This document shows, in pieces, positions 54,348 through 63,284 of a DNA stretch of 64,000 nucleotides; position 1 is the stretch's first letter; each line of letters opens with the position of its first letter. The position numbers and the translations under genes are program-made. The stretch comes from Bacteriovorax sp. MedPE-SWde (GTDB lineage: Bacteria > Bdellovibrionota > Bacteriovoracia > Bacteriovoracales > Bacteriovoracaceae), in contig MPCU01000004.1 in NCBI GenBank assembly GCA_001874305.1, positions 62,001 through 126,000 on the forward strand, written 5' to 3'. A model generated the notes under the pieces. The model had not been told where the DNA came from, ran no database searches, and saw only the letters and a list, made by a program, of their open reading frames with translations.

Positions 54348-55178
54348 ATGAAGAAGATTTTAATACTTTGTACTACACTTTTATCCCTTTCTGTATTCGC
54401 CCAAAGTGAATTAGAAAGAATAAATGGAATTTTAAATAGTTCGAAAGCTAAACCTGAACTTATTAAAGACTTAAGAGCTGAAGCAAAGTCCAATAAATTG
54501 GCCAAGAAACTTCTTCATGAGCTAGATCTCTACGGTTTAATAAAGAAGAGAGAACCCTTAATTGAAAAAGAGATTAAACCAGAGCTCAACAAGTATAGAG
54601 AATTAGTTATAGATAAGATTCAAAGAAATCTTCACGGGGGCTATTTAAAGCGACTAAGTTCCCAGTGGGGAGAATGCCAATCTGGAAAATGCCTCTCCTC
54701 TAAAGACGGAGTTTTCAAATATCAATTTCCTAAGAAAGAAATTTGCTTTCCAAATACGACATGTGGTTTTTACAAGTGCATGGAAGAAAAATATCAATGC
54801 GCTAAAGTAGACTCAAACTACTTTAGCGAACTGGCTTTTCCTACATGTTCAAAGTACATGAAAAACATTCAACGAAATTACTTTTCTAAAAAAGGGATTG
54901 ATTGGATATACAATGTCATGGTTTGCTTACAAAAAGGTCTTGTAAAAGAGTGTGATGAAGACGGAAATTGCGACCAATCAACTAGAAGAGATAAGTGTGA
55001 ACATATTACGAAGTATACATTAGAGTTTCACCCCTCATGCTACTTAAATAGTGGTGTAGGAGTCTGTCAGTTGCCATTAAAAGACAAAATTAATATTTGG
55101 AGGACTGTAGCAAAGTTTCTAACCGCCGACGAAACGACTCAAGCTTTTAGAGTCGTCTTAAAATGTATCATTCCATAA
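54348..55178 (+). CDS. Cysteine-rich exported protein of unknown function
   Basis: A 276-residue protein with signal peptide (to about VFAQ, residue 19) and about 14 cysteines in the second half (for example CQSGKC, CFPNTTCGFYKC), so extensive disulfide bonding outside the cytoplasm is likely. No enzyme motif is seen. It starts 16 bases after the metalloprotease gene and is probably co-transcribed with it; a partner, substrate or inhibitor of that protease is possible (inference). Confidence 0.7.
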   Translation: MKKILILCTTLLSLSVFAQSELERINGILNSSKAKPELIKDLRAEAKSNKLAKKLLHELDLYGLIKKREPLIEKEIKPELNKYRELVIDKIQRNLHGGYLKRLSSQWGECQSGKCLSSKDGVFKYQFPKKEICFPNTTCGFYKCMEEKYQCAKVDSNYFSELAFPTCSKYMKNIQRNYFSKKGIDWIYNVMVCLQKGLVKECDEDGNCDQSTRRDKCEHITKYTLEFHPSCYLNSGVGVCQLPLKDKINIWRTVAKFLTADETTQAFRVVLKCIIP

Positions 55179-55257
55179 TAGAGAAGCTTTTACCTTCTAG
55201 TAGTTCATGAGCACTCCCCTAAAATAAATATATACTATTTTAATTAACGGAGTCTAA

Positions 55258-56718
55258 ATGGATATGAAAGTAAAGTTTAGTGACGATCTATCACTTGAAA
55301 ATGAATTTGAAGATTTACCACCAGAGGATTTCCTCTACGACAGAAGAGGTCCATGGCCACAACCATCACCAAATCACCCTTTTGGAGAAGCTCCAGGTGT
55401 TCTTCATCTTCCATTCTCAGAGAACTTTTATTGGTGGCTGAAAACAGGTTCGCGCTATGTAAGAGACATGCTCTTTTACTGGCCAGTCGCACTAGGAAAG
55501 GCAATATCGTGGGGTGGAGTTTCTCCAGTTTCAGATGATGAATTTTCCGATTACTTTTACAACTCATGCTATAGCAAATTCTTTACATTTGAATTAACAG
55601 ATAAGGTTAAGGATCTCTTCAAAGAATATATGGACCCTGAAAAGAGGTACTGCGTGTGTGACTTTGTCGGCATGAAGGTATTAAAGCCAATTAATGGTGT
55701 TCACTGTGATCCTTCAATTACCTTATTTGAAGTTATTGAAGGTGGTGTAAAACCTATAGCTATAAACTTGAAAGATTATGTCGTTGATCAAACGGATGGA
55801 GATCACTGGCTACTCGCTAAGTATATTGCCCTTCAGGCGGCAGGGAATCACGTTATTGTAGCAACTCACCCAAGGCTTCACTTTCCAATGGATGCCATTA
55901 ATGCAATTACAAAAACAGCTGTTCCAAAAAACCATATTCTATTTCAACTACTCTACCCACACTTTGAGTTAACTTTAAAGCTAGATTATCAGGTTTTAAA
56001 TAATCCTATTTCTCTCTTAAAGAATGAGTGGTGGATGAATTATGCACCATTTCCAGCGACTGGTGAATCAATGCGCGATCTTGTCGTCTTAGGCTTTCAT
56101 GGAATAAAGGAAAACCCAGCTTATCCTAAATACTTCTTTCCTCTTGAAGGTCCTCAAAAGGTAGAGTCTTCATATGGAACTTTTCATGATGGTTATTATC
56201 AAGTCTATTTAAAATTTGTTAAGTCTGTATTGGCTGAAATTCCTGTTGGAGATAGGTTTGTTACGAGATGGGCAAACTACATTCACCAAGAAATGAAGTC
56301 ATTTCCAAACGGTGAAGATATATGGAAGGGAGATAACTTTGCTCATGCCGTTGCTTCATATATTTGGGATGTATCACTTGGACACGCGGCCGATCATAAG
56401 ACCTATGCAGAAATTCCAATCAATAAGAACCCATTAAGAATTAGAGTTGAAACTCCACACTTTAAAAATCCAGGATTTAAACTAAACCTTAAAAAAGTAG
56501 CTGGTGTTATTGACCAAATGAAGCTGGTAATGGCCAACAGAATGTTCTTCATGCCTACAAATGTTAGTACTCTTATTAAAATAGATTATAACTTTCCTCT
56601 TCCAGCTCTACAAAAGAGTGCTGAGCAGTTTAAGAAAGATATGTACGAGCACGAAAGTAACTTAAAGGTAAGAAACTTTATGCCTGTTGACGAGATAACG
56701 GCAAGTATTCAGTACTAA
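55258..56718 (+). CDS. Divergent lipoxygenase-family protein
   Basis: A 486-residue protein without a signal peptide. The catalytic-domain pattern of lipoxygenases is visible: HWLLAKYIALQ (W184, A187, K188), NHVIVATHPRLHFPMDAINA (197-216), then NHILFQLLYPHFELTL and, near the C-terminus, GHAADH (His376, His380). The first iron-ligand pair is His198/His204 (HX5H instead of HX4H), the second is His376/His380 (as in mammalian 15-lipoxygenases). The C-terminal residue, normally the Ile ligand, is Tyr486. It is shorter than most (plants over 800, animal about 660). Thus the fold is likely but the iron site and activity are uncertain. If active, it would oxygenate polyunsaturated fatty acids. No desaturase producing such lipids is adjacent. 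Confidence 0.75.
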   Translation: MDMKVKFSDDLSLENEFEDLPPEDFLYDRRGPWPQPSPNHPFGEAPGVLHLPFSENFYWWLKTGSRYVRDMLFYWPVALGKAISWGGVSPVSDDEFSDYFYNSCYSKFFTFELTDKVKDLFKEYMDPEKRYCVCDFVGMKVLKPINGVHCDPSITLFEVIEGGVKPIAINLKDYVVDQTDGDHWLLAKYIALQAAGNHVIVATHPRLHFPMDAINAITKTAVPKNHILFQLLYPHFELTLKLDYQVLNNPISLLKNEWWMNYAPFPATGESMRDLVVLGFHGIKENPAYPKYFFPLEGPQKVESSYGTFHDGYYQVYLKFVKSVLAEIPVGDRFVTRWANYIHQEMKSFPNGEDIWKGDNFAHAVASYIWDVSLGHAADHKTYAEIPINKNPLRIRVETPHFKNPGFKLNLKKVAGVIDQMKLVMANRMFFMPTNVSTLIKIDYNFPLPALQKSAEQFKKDMYEHESNLKVRNFMPVDEITASIQY

Positions 56719-57450
56719 TCACTTTAAAATCATTTTATAACTGAGACTAGAAAAAATGGGGAGTGTAATAAAAACCACTCCCCATATTACCAATGTCCAA
56801 ATTAGAGATTTCTTATAAGGTATTATTCCTTCATACTTAAACCCATCTTTCCTTGCAAAAAGTCTCTTTCCAAATCGGTATAAGAAAAATCCTTGAATCG
56901 TTGCAAAGACACACCAAATACTTGGAGCATCAAAAACAATTTCAAAGTTTGATAGTATTCCTCCACAGAAGTTACTAATATTCTTAGATCCCGCTATATT
57001 CTTATACAAACCAAATCCATAACTGTAGGTTGCAGCAAGAATAAATGAAAAATTTAGCGTATAAAAAGGAAGAACTCTTGAATCCTTCCTAATGCTAAGA
57101 GGAAGCTTCTTATAAAGAAAGAAGTGAAGACAATTCCAAAACAAAAAAAGAGCAAGCCAGACAGCTCCCCAATAGAAATGAGACTCACCTCGCACATAGA
57201 AGTGAGTGTTACTAAAGACCATTTCCCTTGTGGCCATATGGATCACTAAGAGCCCTAAGATAAAGAGGTAAATTCTTGCCCCTAACCTTCGGCCTAAGAA
57301 AAATTCACTTCCTAGAATGTTAAAAAACATTGCTAATATTGAGAAGAATAAACCAGTTTTATAAACTAAAATATTCTCTGAAGAGATCGCCCACCACTCA
57401 AAGAATTGATGTGTACCTATACATAGATAGCCAATAACAAGAGAAAGCAA
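56719..57450 (-). CDS. Membrane protein of unknown function
   Basis: A seven-or-so-helix protein of 243 residues from the TTG at 57450, with no ribosome site there. The frame remains open upstream through a plausible first helix (EISLVAGSSIYFASAIIS) to about 57588. AGGAG at 57578-57574 is followed by ATC at 57567 with 6 bases of spacing, but no ATG/GTG/TTG lies at that place, so the true start may be non-standard or there is a sequencing or frame change. A T-tracted hairpin lies within the last coding part (56750-56785). The C-terminus abuts the lipoxygenase-like gene's stop with no gap. Family not recognised. Confidence 0.55.
   Translation of the reverse strand: MLSLVIGYLCIGTHQFFEWWAISSENILVYKTGLFFSILAMFFNILGSEFFLGRRLGARIYLFILGLLVIHMATREMVFSNTHFYVRGESHFYWGAVWLALFLFWNCLHFFLYKKLPLSIRKDSRVLPFYTLNFSFILAATYSYGFGLYKNIAGSKNISNFCGGILSNFEIVFDAPSIWCVFATIQGFFLYRFGKRLFARKDGFKYEGIIPYKKSLIWTLVIWGVVFITLPIFSSLSYKMILK
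56750..56785 (-). terminator. Intragenic intrinsic terminator near the 3' end of the membrane-protein gene
   Basis: Read on the minus strand, ATGGGGAGTG-N10-CACTCCCCAT is a perfect 10-bp stem followed by TTTTTT, the classic terminator form. It lies inside the reading frame, 29-66 bases before the stop codon at 56719, so transcripts ending there would lack a stop. Confidence 0.7.
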
Positions 57451-57621
57451 GCATTTTGCTTTATCATCTTTTAAAAATCTATGAAGCTTATACTTGAGTG
57501 AAATAATAGCACTTGCAAAATAGATGCTACTTCCTGCAACTAAACTAATTTCTTTACTATAACAGATTAGGATCTCCTGATAAAATACCGTAATAATAGA
57601 ATAAATAAAGTTAGGTTATAA

Positions 57622-60600
57622 ATGAAGCCAAAAATAAATAAAAATGATGAGCTTTCAACATTAAGTAAAGTTAATCCTCGCGGTGAAAAAAGCTACTTTG
57701 AAAAAAGGGTTCAATCTGAAGGTTCAGAAGATCTTAGACATGCTATTTTAAAGCGTGAATACAACCTTATGCGAGAGGTAAAGCACCCTAATATAATAGA
57801 ATTTCTAAACTATGATAAAGATAAGTCTAGCATTCTCTTTGCAAATGCTGATTTAGAAACGCTAACTTCTCTAATGGCCTACTCTGAGTTATCAATCAAA
57901 GAGATATGCCAAATGTCCCTACAAATAGTTAAAGCTCTTGAATTTATCTGGGAAAGGGGAATGGTTTACAATAACCTCAATCCCAACTCTATACTCTTTA
58001 ATAAAGATGAATCACTTTATAAGTTAATTAACTTTCACAACACATCAAATATTTCAAAGTTACGTGAGAATACATCCAAGCTTAACCAGCTTGAAGGTGA
58101 CATTCATTATATATCTCCTGAACAGTCAGGACGAATGAATAGATCTATAGACTATAGAAGTGATATTTATTCATTGGGAGCTATCCTCTACTTTGCTCTA
58201 ACAAATAAAAATCTTTTCAATGAAAAATCTCCTCACGAAATTATTCACGCTCATATTACAAAGGAACCTATACCTTTATCTATATTAAACCCAAAGGTCT
58301 CAAAGTCCCTTGCTTCAATAATACATAAAATGCTAAACAAGAATGCAGAAGATCGCTACCAATCAGCATTTGGGGTAAAAAAAGATATAGAAGAAGTCTT
58401 AAGAATCTTATCAGGGGATGCGACAGAAGCGGACTTTGAAATTGGAAAGCATGATAGCGCCAGTTCGTTTAAAATTCCTGAAAAACTCTATGGTAGAGAT
58501 AAGGAAGAACAACAGGTTATAAAGTCCTACGAAAATACTGTAGGTCAAAAGAATAGATTACTTCTTATTAATGGTTACTCTGGTATAGGAAAAACAGCTC
58601 TAGTTAATGAAGTAAAGAAACCCATAACAAAGCATAATGGGAGATTTACTTTTGGTAAGTTTGATCAGCTAAAGAAGAGTATTCCATTTTCAGGATTCAT
58701 TCAGGCATTAACAAGTCTTGTAAATGATATTCTTACCGAGGATGATGAAGTTATCTTTTCTTGGAGAGAGAAAATTTTAGAAAAGGTTGGTACTGATGGG
58801 CATATACTAACTGAGCTTATCCCAAACCTTGAAAAGATTATTGGCAGGCAAATAACAAAACGTGATGACTTAACTTCAGTCGAGTTACAAAACCTATTTA
58901 ATAAAACAATTAAAGACTTTATTGGATTATTTAAGAGTTCATCATCCCCTCTTATTCTATTCTTAGATGATCTACAATGGGCAGACAACTCAACAATTAA
59001 CCTCATAAGATTCCTTGTTACTGACTCGAAAGATCAAAACCTTTTACTCATTGCGGGATATCGTAGCAACGAAGTTGGTGTTAATCACCCCTTTCAAGTT
59101 TGCATTGAGGAAATAGATAAGCTTGGTGGTTTAATTGATGAGGTCTCACTCGATAACTTAGAGCCCGAAGATATTCATAATTTACTTATGGATACATTAA
59201 AAGTTAACTCAACGGAACTGACAGAATTAACAGACACTATTTATAAAAAGACTAAGGGAAATCCATTCTTTACTAGAAACCTTGTAAAGTCTCTACATTC
59301 ACGAGGTCTCATATATTTCAATCAAATAAATAATTCTTGGGCATGGATGCAAGAAAAGATTAGTCACACAGAGATCTCTAATAATCTCTTAGACCTTCTC
59401 ATATCGAATCTAAAAATGATGAATCCAATGGAGCTTGAATTAGTAAAGCATGCATCAATTATAGGTTCATCATTTGATACTGAGATTCTTGGAAAAGTTC
59501 TTGATTCAAGTGTTAATGAGTTCTCGAGTGCTCTTTATCGCTGTATAGAAGATGATCTTCTTATTCCCCTCGATAAGAACTACCGCTATATGGATACAAT
59601 TGGAGACGATAGGATCACCTGCCAATTAAAGTTCTCTCACGATAAAATCCAACAGGCAGCATACGAGTTAACAACAGATGAAGAAAAAATTAATCTTCAT
59701 GAAAAAATAGCAAATTACTTTATTCAAAAATATATTAACAAAGAAGATACAGATATTTTCGAGCTCTCTTTTCATATCAATAAGCTTATCGGAAAGAGAG
59801 ATCTAAGCAATGAGCTACTATCTGAGATAAACTATAAGGCCGGACTAAAAGCACAGGATGCCTCTGCATACTTCGCGGCCAAAGATCATTATGAAATTGC
59901 CCACACCAACCTTTCACTACACTGCTGGGACACACATTACGAATATACTCTTAAAGTAAAAACTGCTCTATCTGAATGTTATTACCTTTGTGCAGAAACA
60001 GAAAAAGCAGAAAAACTATATAACGAGCTACTCGCTAATACTAAAAATAAGAGTGACAAAGCAAAGATTTATGAAATTCAAATGAATTACTTCACAAATC
60101 AAGGCCGAGCAGATGATGCCATACAGGTTGGAAAAAAAGCATTAAAGCTATATGGGATATCATTTCCAGAAAAGGCCACAATGCTACATGTCTTTCCTAA
60201 GTTAATTCGAGTTAAGCTGGCATTTGCTCTAAAGAATGATGATAAAATTTTAAATAATAAGAAACTTACCAATGAAGATGCGCTAGCTGCGATGAAAATT
60301 CTCTCAAATATGTCACCGAGCTGTTTTATACAAAGTCCTGAGTCAATGCTCTTGAATTGTCTAAACTGTCTTATTTTGACTCTAAAGCATGGAAATACTG
60401 ACGTCTCTTCTTACGTAATTTCATTAATGGGCTTCGTTGAGGCCGTTGCTCTTGGGAACTTCAAAAGAGCGAAAGAGTTGATGCATCTAGCGACTAAAAT
60501 TAGTGAAAAATTTGATCCTCAACTTAACTACCAAGCTAAACTAATTTTTGCTTGGAATAATTTTGTTCAATTTCATCACGCTCCAGTTGAAGAGAGTACA

Positions 60601-62727
60601 AACTGGCTTAGGAAGGGTCATAGCGCAGGTATTAATTGTGGAGACTTTAACTTTGCAAACTATTGCCTCTACTCCCTTTTTTCAAGAGAGCTTTATCTAG
60701 GTAACAATCTTAAACAAGTATATAAGAATTCTATAGAATATAGTCTCTTCGCCGACAGCATCTCTGATCAATATATTATTCCAATGATGCAAATCATGAG
60801 ACGCTTCATATCTCTAATGAATAATGAATATGACAAGAACTTCATTAAGAGAGATCAAAGTTTTAATTCAGAGATGTTTGTTGAAAAGCAAATTGCTAAT
60901 AATGACCATCAAAACCTCGCATGGTTCTATACATTTGATAGTATTCGCCACTACATACATGAAGAGTATGATCAGGCCTATAGCTCTACTATAAATGCTG
61001 AAAAACATGGTGAAGTTGGAGCACAAAAACAAATTATCTTATTCGAGCACTACTTCTATGCGGTTTTGATTAGTTCTAAAATGCTCCTTCTTAATAAGGT
61101 GAATAAGAAGGAAGCTATCAAGCATGCTAATACCAACCTAAAGAAACTTAAAAAAGCATATGAAACAATGCCAGAAAACTTTAGATCCCGTTATCACTTG
61201 GCAAAAGCATCTCTTCTTGAAGCAACATGTCCAGATAAGGCAGATCCAATTTATATGCACTATCACAAGGCCATAGACTTTGCTAACCAAGACAAATACC
61301 CGCAGGTTGAGGCCATTGCATGTGAAAACTTTGCTAATTACCTTAAAGTTTTTGACTCTCATGGATACTGTCAGTTTCTAACAAAGAGATCATTCGAGAA
61401 GTATCAGCAATGGGGTGCTACAAATAAGTTAAGACTTCTAACTTATAAAATAGACTCAGACCTTAACGATGATATCATTGATATAGATACTAAAACATTT
61501 ATTGAAACAGCACATCTCATCTCCAGCGAAAGAGATCTCAATCAACTTATAAATAAGATTATTAAGACATCTATTAGTTACTCTAATGCACAATCAGGTG
61601 TCCTCGTCATAAAAGATGGAAATGAATTAAAAGTACATGGTGATTCGCAAGATTTCCCTAAGCTACTTATTGATTATATTCTCAACACTGGAGATGTTGT
61701 AAGACTAGATACTCTAGAACAACAGGAAAGATTTATTAGAGATGATTATTTTAATGAAAACCCTCCTCGTTCAGTTCTAGCGATCCCTTTGACTGCAAAT
61801 GATCAAACGAATGCCGTTATCTATTTAGAAAATAAAACAACTAAGGGAGTTTTTACCAAAGATAAGACATCTGTTTTAGAAGTCATCACAACGCAAATGG
61901 CACTTTCTCTTGATAATGCTTTTATATTGAGAGATCTAGAAAAAATAGTAAAGGTTAGAACGCAAGAACTAGAAAATAAACGTTCAGAGCTTGAGCTCTC
62001 ATATAAAGAAAAAGAGACACTTATTAGAGTTCTTTGTCATGACCTCGCCAATATTGTTATGGCCAATAAAGGCGCACTAAGAAGAATTTCAAGAGATGTT
62101 GAACAGAAGGTAAACGATAAAGTTGATGACTATCTTCAAAGACTGAGTTTATCCCTTAAAAGTCAGGCATATATTATTAATAATGTTAGAAGTATGGAAC
62201 TTGCTAAGAAAGATAATCTCAATCTAACATTTGAGAATATATCTCTCATAGATGCTATTAATGACTCTATTAATACATTTGAAGAGCAGGCACTCGCTAA
62301 AGATATCAAATTTGAGATTGATGAAAAAATTAAAAGCGCAATTATCTTCTGCGATAGAGTTAGCTTATCAGTAAATGTTCTTAATAATATTATTAACAAT
62401 GCTATAAAATTCTCATATACAGGCGGATCTCTACACTTTAAGTTTATAAAAGAAGATCAGAATATATTCCAATTTTCAATAGTAGATAGAGGAATAGGAA
62501 TGCCCAAAGACTTTAGAGATAGCCTCTTTGAAAATTCACACCATGAAACGACAAAGGGAACATCTCAGGAAAGAGGAAGTGGTTTTGGTCTAGGAATTAT
62601 CAAATTCTATATAGATAAGTTCGAAGGACTCATGGATATTACAAGTCGTCATGTAGATGAAGATAGTGAAAATCATGGAACGGAAATAAAATTAACTTTA
62701 AAGAAAGAAGTCGTAACAAATGAATAA
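57622..62727 (+). CDS. Trifunctional pseudokinase / AAA ATPase / GAF / histidine kinase
   Basis: A 1701-residue protein with: a Ser/Thr-kinase-like domain (about 1-265), an ATPase with Walker A GYSGIGKTA (Lys324) and Walker B LILFLDDLQWAD (about 445), a long helical TPR-like region (about 600-1280), a GAF domain (about 1290-1430) and a histidine kinase (H-box LCHDLANIV with His1473; N box NVLNNIINNAIKF; G2 GSGFGLGIIKF). The kinase-like domain lost its catalytic residues: HRD is YNN (116-118), DFG is NFH (137-139), and the glycine loop is missing, while the activation segment SPEQSGRMNR remains. It thus seems to be a pseudokinase sensor. The output is the histidine kinase. It overlaps the DUF924 gene by 8 bases. 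Confidence 0.88.
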   Translation: MKPKINKNDELSTLSKVNPRGEKSYFEKRVQSEGSEDLRHAILKREYNLMREVKHPNIIEFLNYDKDKSSILFANADLETLTSLMAYSELSIKEICQMSLQIVKALEFIWERGMVYNNLNPNSILFNKDESLYKLINFHNTSNISKLRENTSKLNQLEGDIHYISPEQSGRMNRSIDYRSDIYSLGAILYFALTNKNLFNEKSPHEIIHAHITKEPIPLSILNPKVSKSLASIIHKMLNKNAEDRYQSAFGVKKDIEEVLRILSGDATEADFEIGKHDSASSFKIPEKLYGRDKEEQQVIKSYENTVGQKNRLLLINGYSGIGKTALVNEVKKPITKHNGRFTFGKFDQLKKSIPFSGFIQALTSLVNDILTEDDEVIFSWREKILEKVGTDGHILTELIPNLEKIIGRQITKRDDLTSVELQNLFNKTIKDFIGLFKSSSSPLILFLDDLQWADNSTINLIRFLVTDSKDQNLLLIAGYRSNEVGVNHPFQVCIEEIDKLGGLIDEVSLDNLEPEDIHNLLMDTLKVNSTELTELTDTIYKKTKGNPFFTRNLVKSLHSRGLIYFNQINNSWAWMQEKISHTEISNNLLDLLISNLKMMNPMELELVKHASIIGSSFDTEILGKVLDSSVNEFSSALYRCIEDDLLIPLDKNYRYMDTIGDDRITCQLKFSHDKIQQAAYELTTDEEKINLHEKIANYFIQKYINKEDTDIFELSFHINKLIGKRDLSNELLSEINYKAGLKAQDASAYFAAKDHYEIAHTNLSLHCWDTHYEYTLKVKTALSECYYLCAETEKAEKLYNELLANTKNKSDKAKIYEIQMNYFTNQGRADDAIQVGKKALKLYGISFPEKATMLHVFPKLIRVKLAFALKNDDKILNNKKLTNEDALAAMKILSNMSPSCFIQSPESMLLNCLNCLILTLKHGNTDVSSYVISLMGFVEAVALGNFKRAKELMHLATKISEKFDPQLNYQAKLIFAWNNFVQFHHAPVEESTNWLRKGHSAGINCGDFNFANYCLYSLFSRELYLGNNLKQVYKNSIEYSLFADSISDQYIIPMMQIMRRFISLMNNEYDKNFIKRDQSFNSEMFVEKQIANNDHQNLAWFYTFDSIRHYIHEEYDQAYSSTINAEKHGEVGAQKQIILFEHYFYAVLISSKMLLLNKVNKKEAIKHANTNLKKLKKAYETMPENFRSRYHLAKASLLEATCPDKADPIYMHYHKAIDFANQDKYPQVEAIACENFANYLKVFDSHGYCQFLTKRSFEKYQQWGATNKLRLLTYKIDSDLNDDIIDIDTKTFIETAHLISSERDLNQLINKIIKTSISYSNAQSGVLVIKDGNELKVHGDSQDFPKLLIDYILNTGDVVRLDTLEQQERFIRDDYFNENPPRSVLAIPLTANDQTNAVIYLENKTTKGVFTKDKTSVLEVITTQMALSLDNAFILRDLEKIVKVRTQELENKRSELELSYKEKETLIRVLCHDLANIVMANKGALRRISRDVEQKVNDKVDDYLQRLSLSLKSQAYIINNVRSMELAKKDNLNLTFENISLIDAINDSINTFEEQALAKDIKFEIDEKIKSAIIFCDRVSLSVNVLNNIINNAIKFSYTGGSLHFKFIKEDQNIFQFSIVDRGIGMPKDFRDSLFENSHHETTKGTSQERGSGFGLGIIKFYIDKFEGLMDITSRHVDEDSENHGTEIKLTLKKEVVTNE

Positions 62728-63268
62728 AGTAACACAGAAAAGCATACTCGATTTTTGGTTCAAGGAATTAACACCACAACAGTGGTGGGCCAAAGACCCT
62801 AAACTAGATACAGATATTAAAAGACAATTTCAAAAGATCCATGAAGATGCTAAGAATTGTAAACTATCTCACTGGCGAGAAAGCCCAAAAGGCTCTCTTG
62901 CTGAAATTATTATCCTTGATCAATTCTCGAGAAATATCTTTAGAGATACACCTCAATCTTTCTCATGCGACCCTCTTGCCCTAGGTTTAGCACAGGTTGC
63001 CATAGAAAAAGGTTTTGATAAACAACTCTCTCTCCAGGAAAGGGCCTTCCTCTACCTCCCCTACATGCATAGTGAGTCGTTACAAATTCACAACGAAGCG
63101 ATATCTTTATTTTCAGCAAAAGGACTAGAGTCAAATTTAGAATTTGAGATGAAGCATCATACTATAATAGAAAAATTCGGAAGATATCCTCACCGAAACA
63201 AGATTCTAGGAAGAGAATCTACTCTTGAAGAAGAAGAATTTCTCAAAGGTCCAAATTCTTCATTTTAA
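62720..63268 (+). CDS. DUF924-family protein
   Basis: A 182-residue protein beginning ILDFWF and containing SLAEIIILDQFSRNIFR and YLPYMHSES, the DUF924 pattern. Helical, cytosolic, function unknown; the Arg/Asp/His blocks have been likened to a TPR-like fold. It overlaps the large kinase gene by 8 bases and lies 16 bases before the hydrolase, so all three may be one transcript. Confidence 0.85.
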   Translation: MNKVTQKSILDFWFKELTPQQWWAKDPKLDTDIKRQFQKIHEDAKNCKLSHWRESPKGSLAEIIILDQFSRNIFRDTPQSFSCDPLALGLAQVAIEKGFDKQLSLQERAFLYLPYMHSESLQIHNEAISLFSAKGLESNLEFEMKHHTIIEKFGRYPHRNKILGRESTLEEEEFLKGPNSSF

Positions 63269-63284
63269 CTATAAGGTAAATATT

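Noticed and set aside
57622-58430. Active Ser/Thr protein kinase
   Set aside because: Catalytic HRD and DFG aspartates are both replaced by asparagine and the glycine loop is missing.
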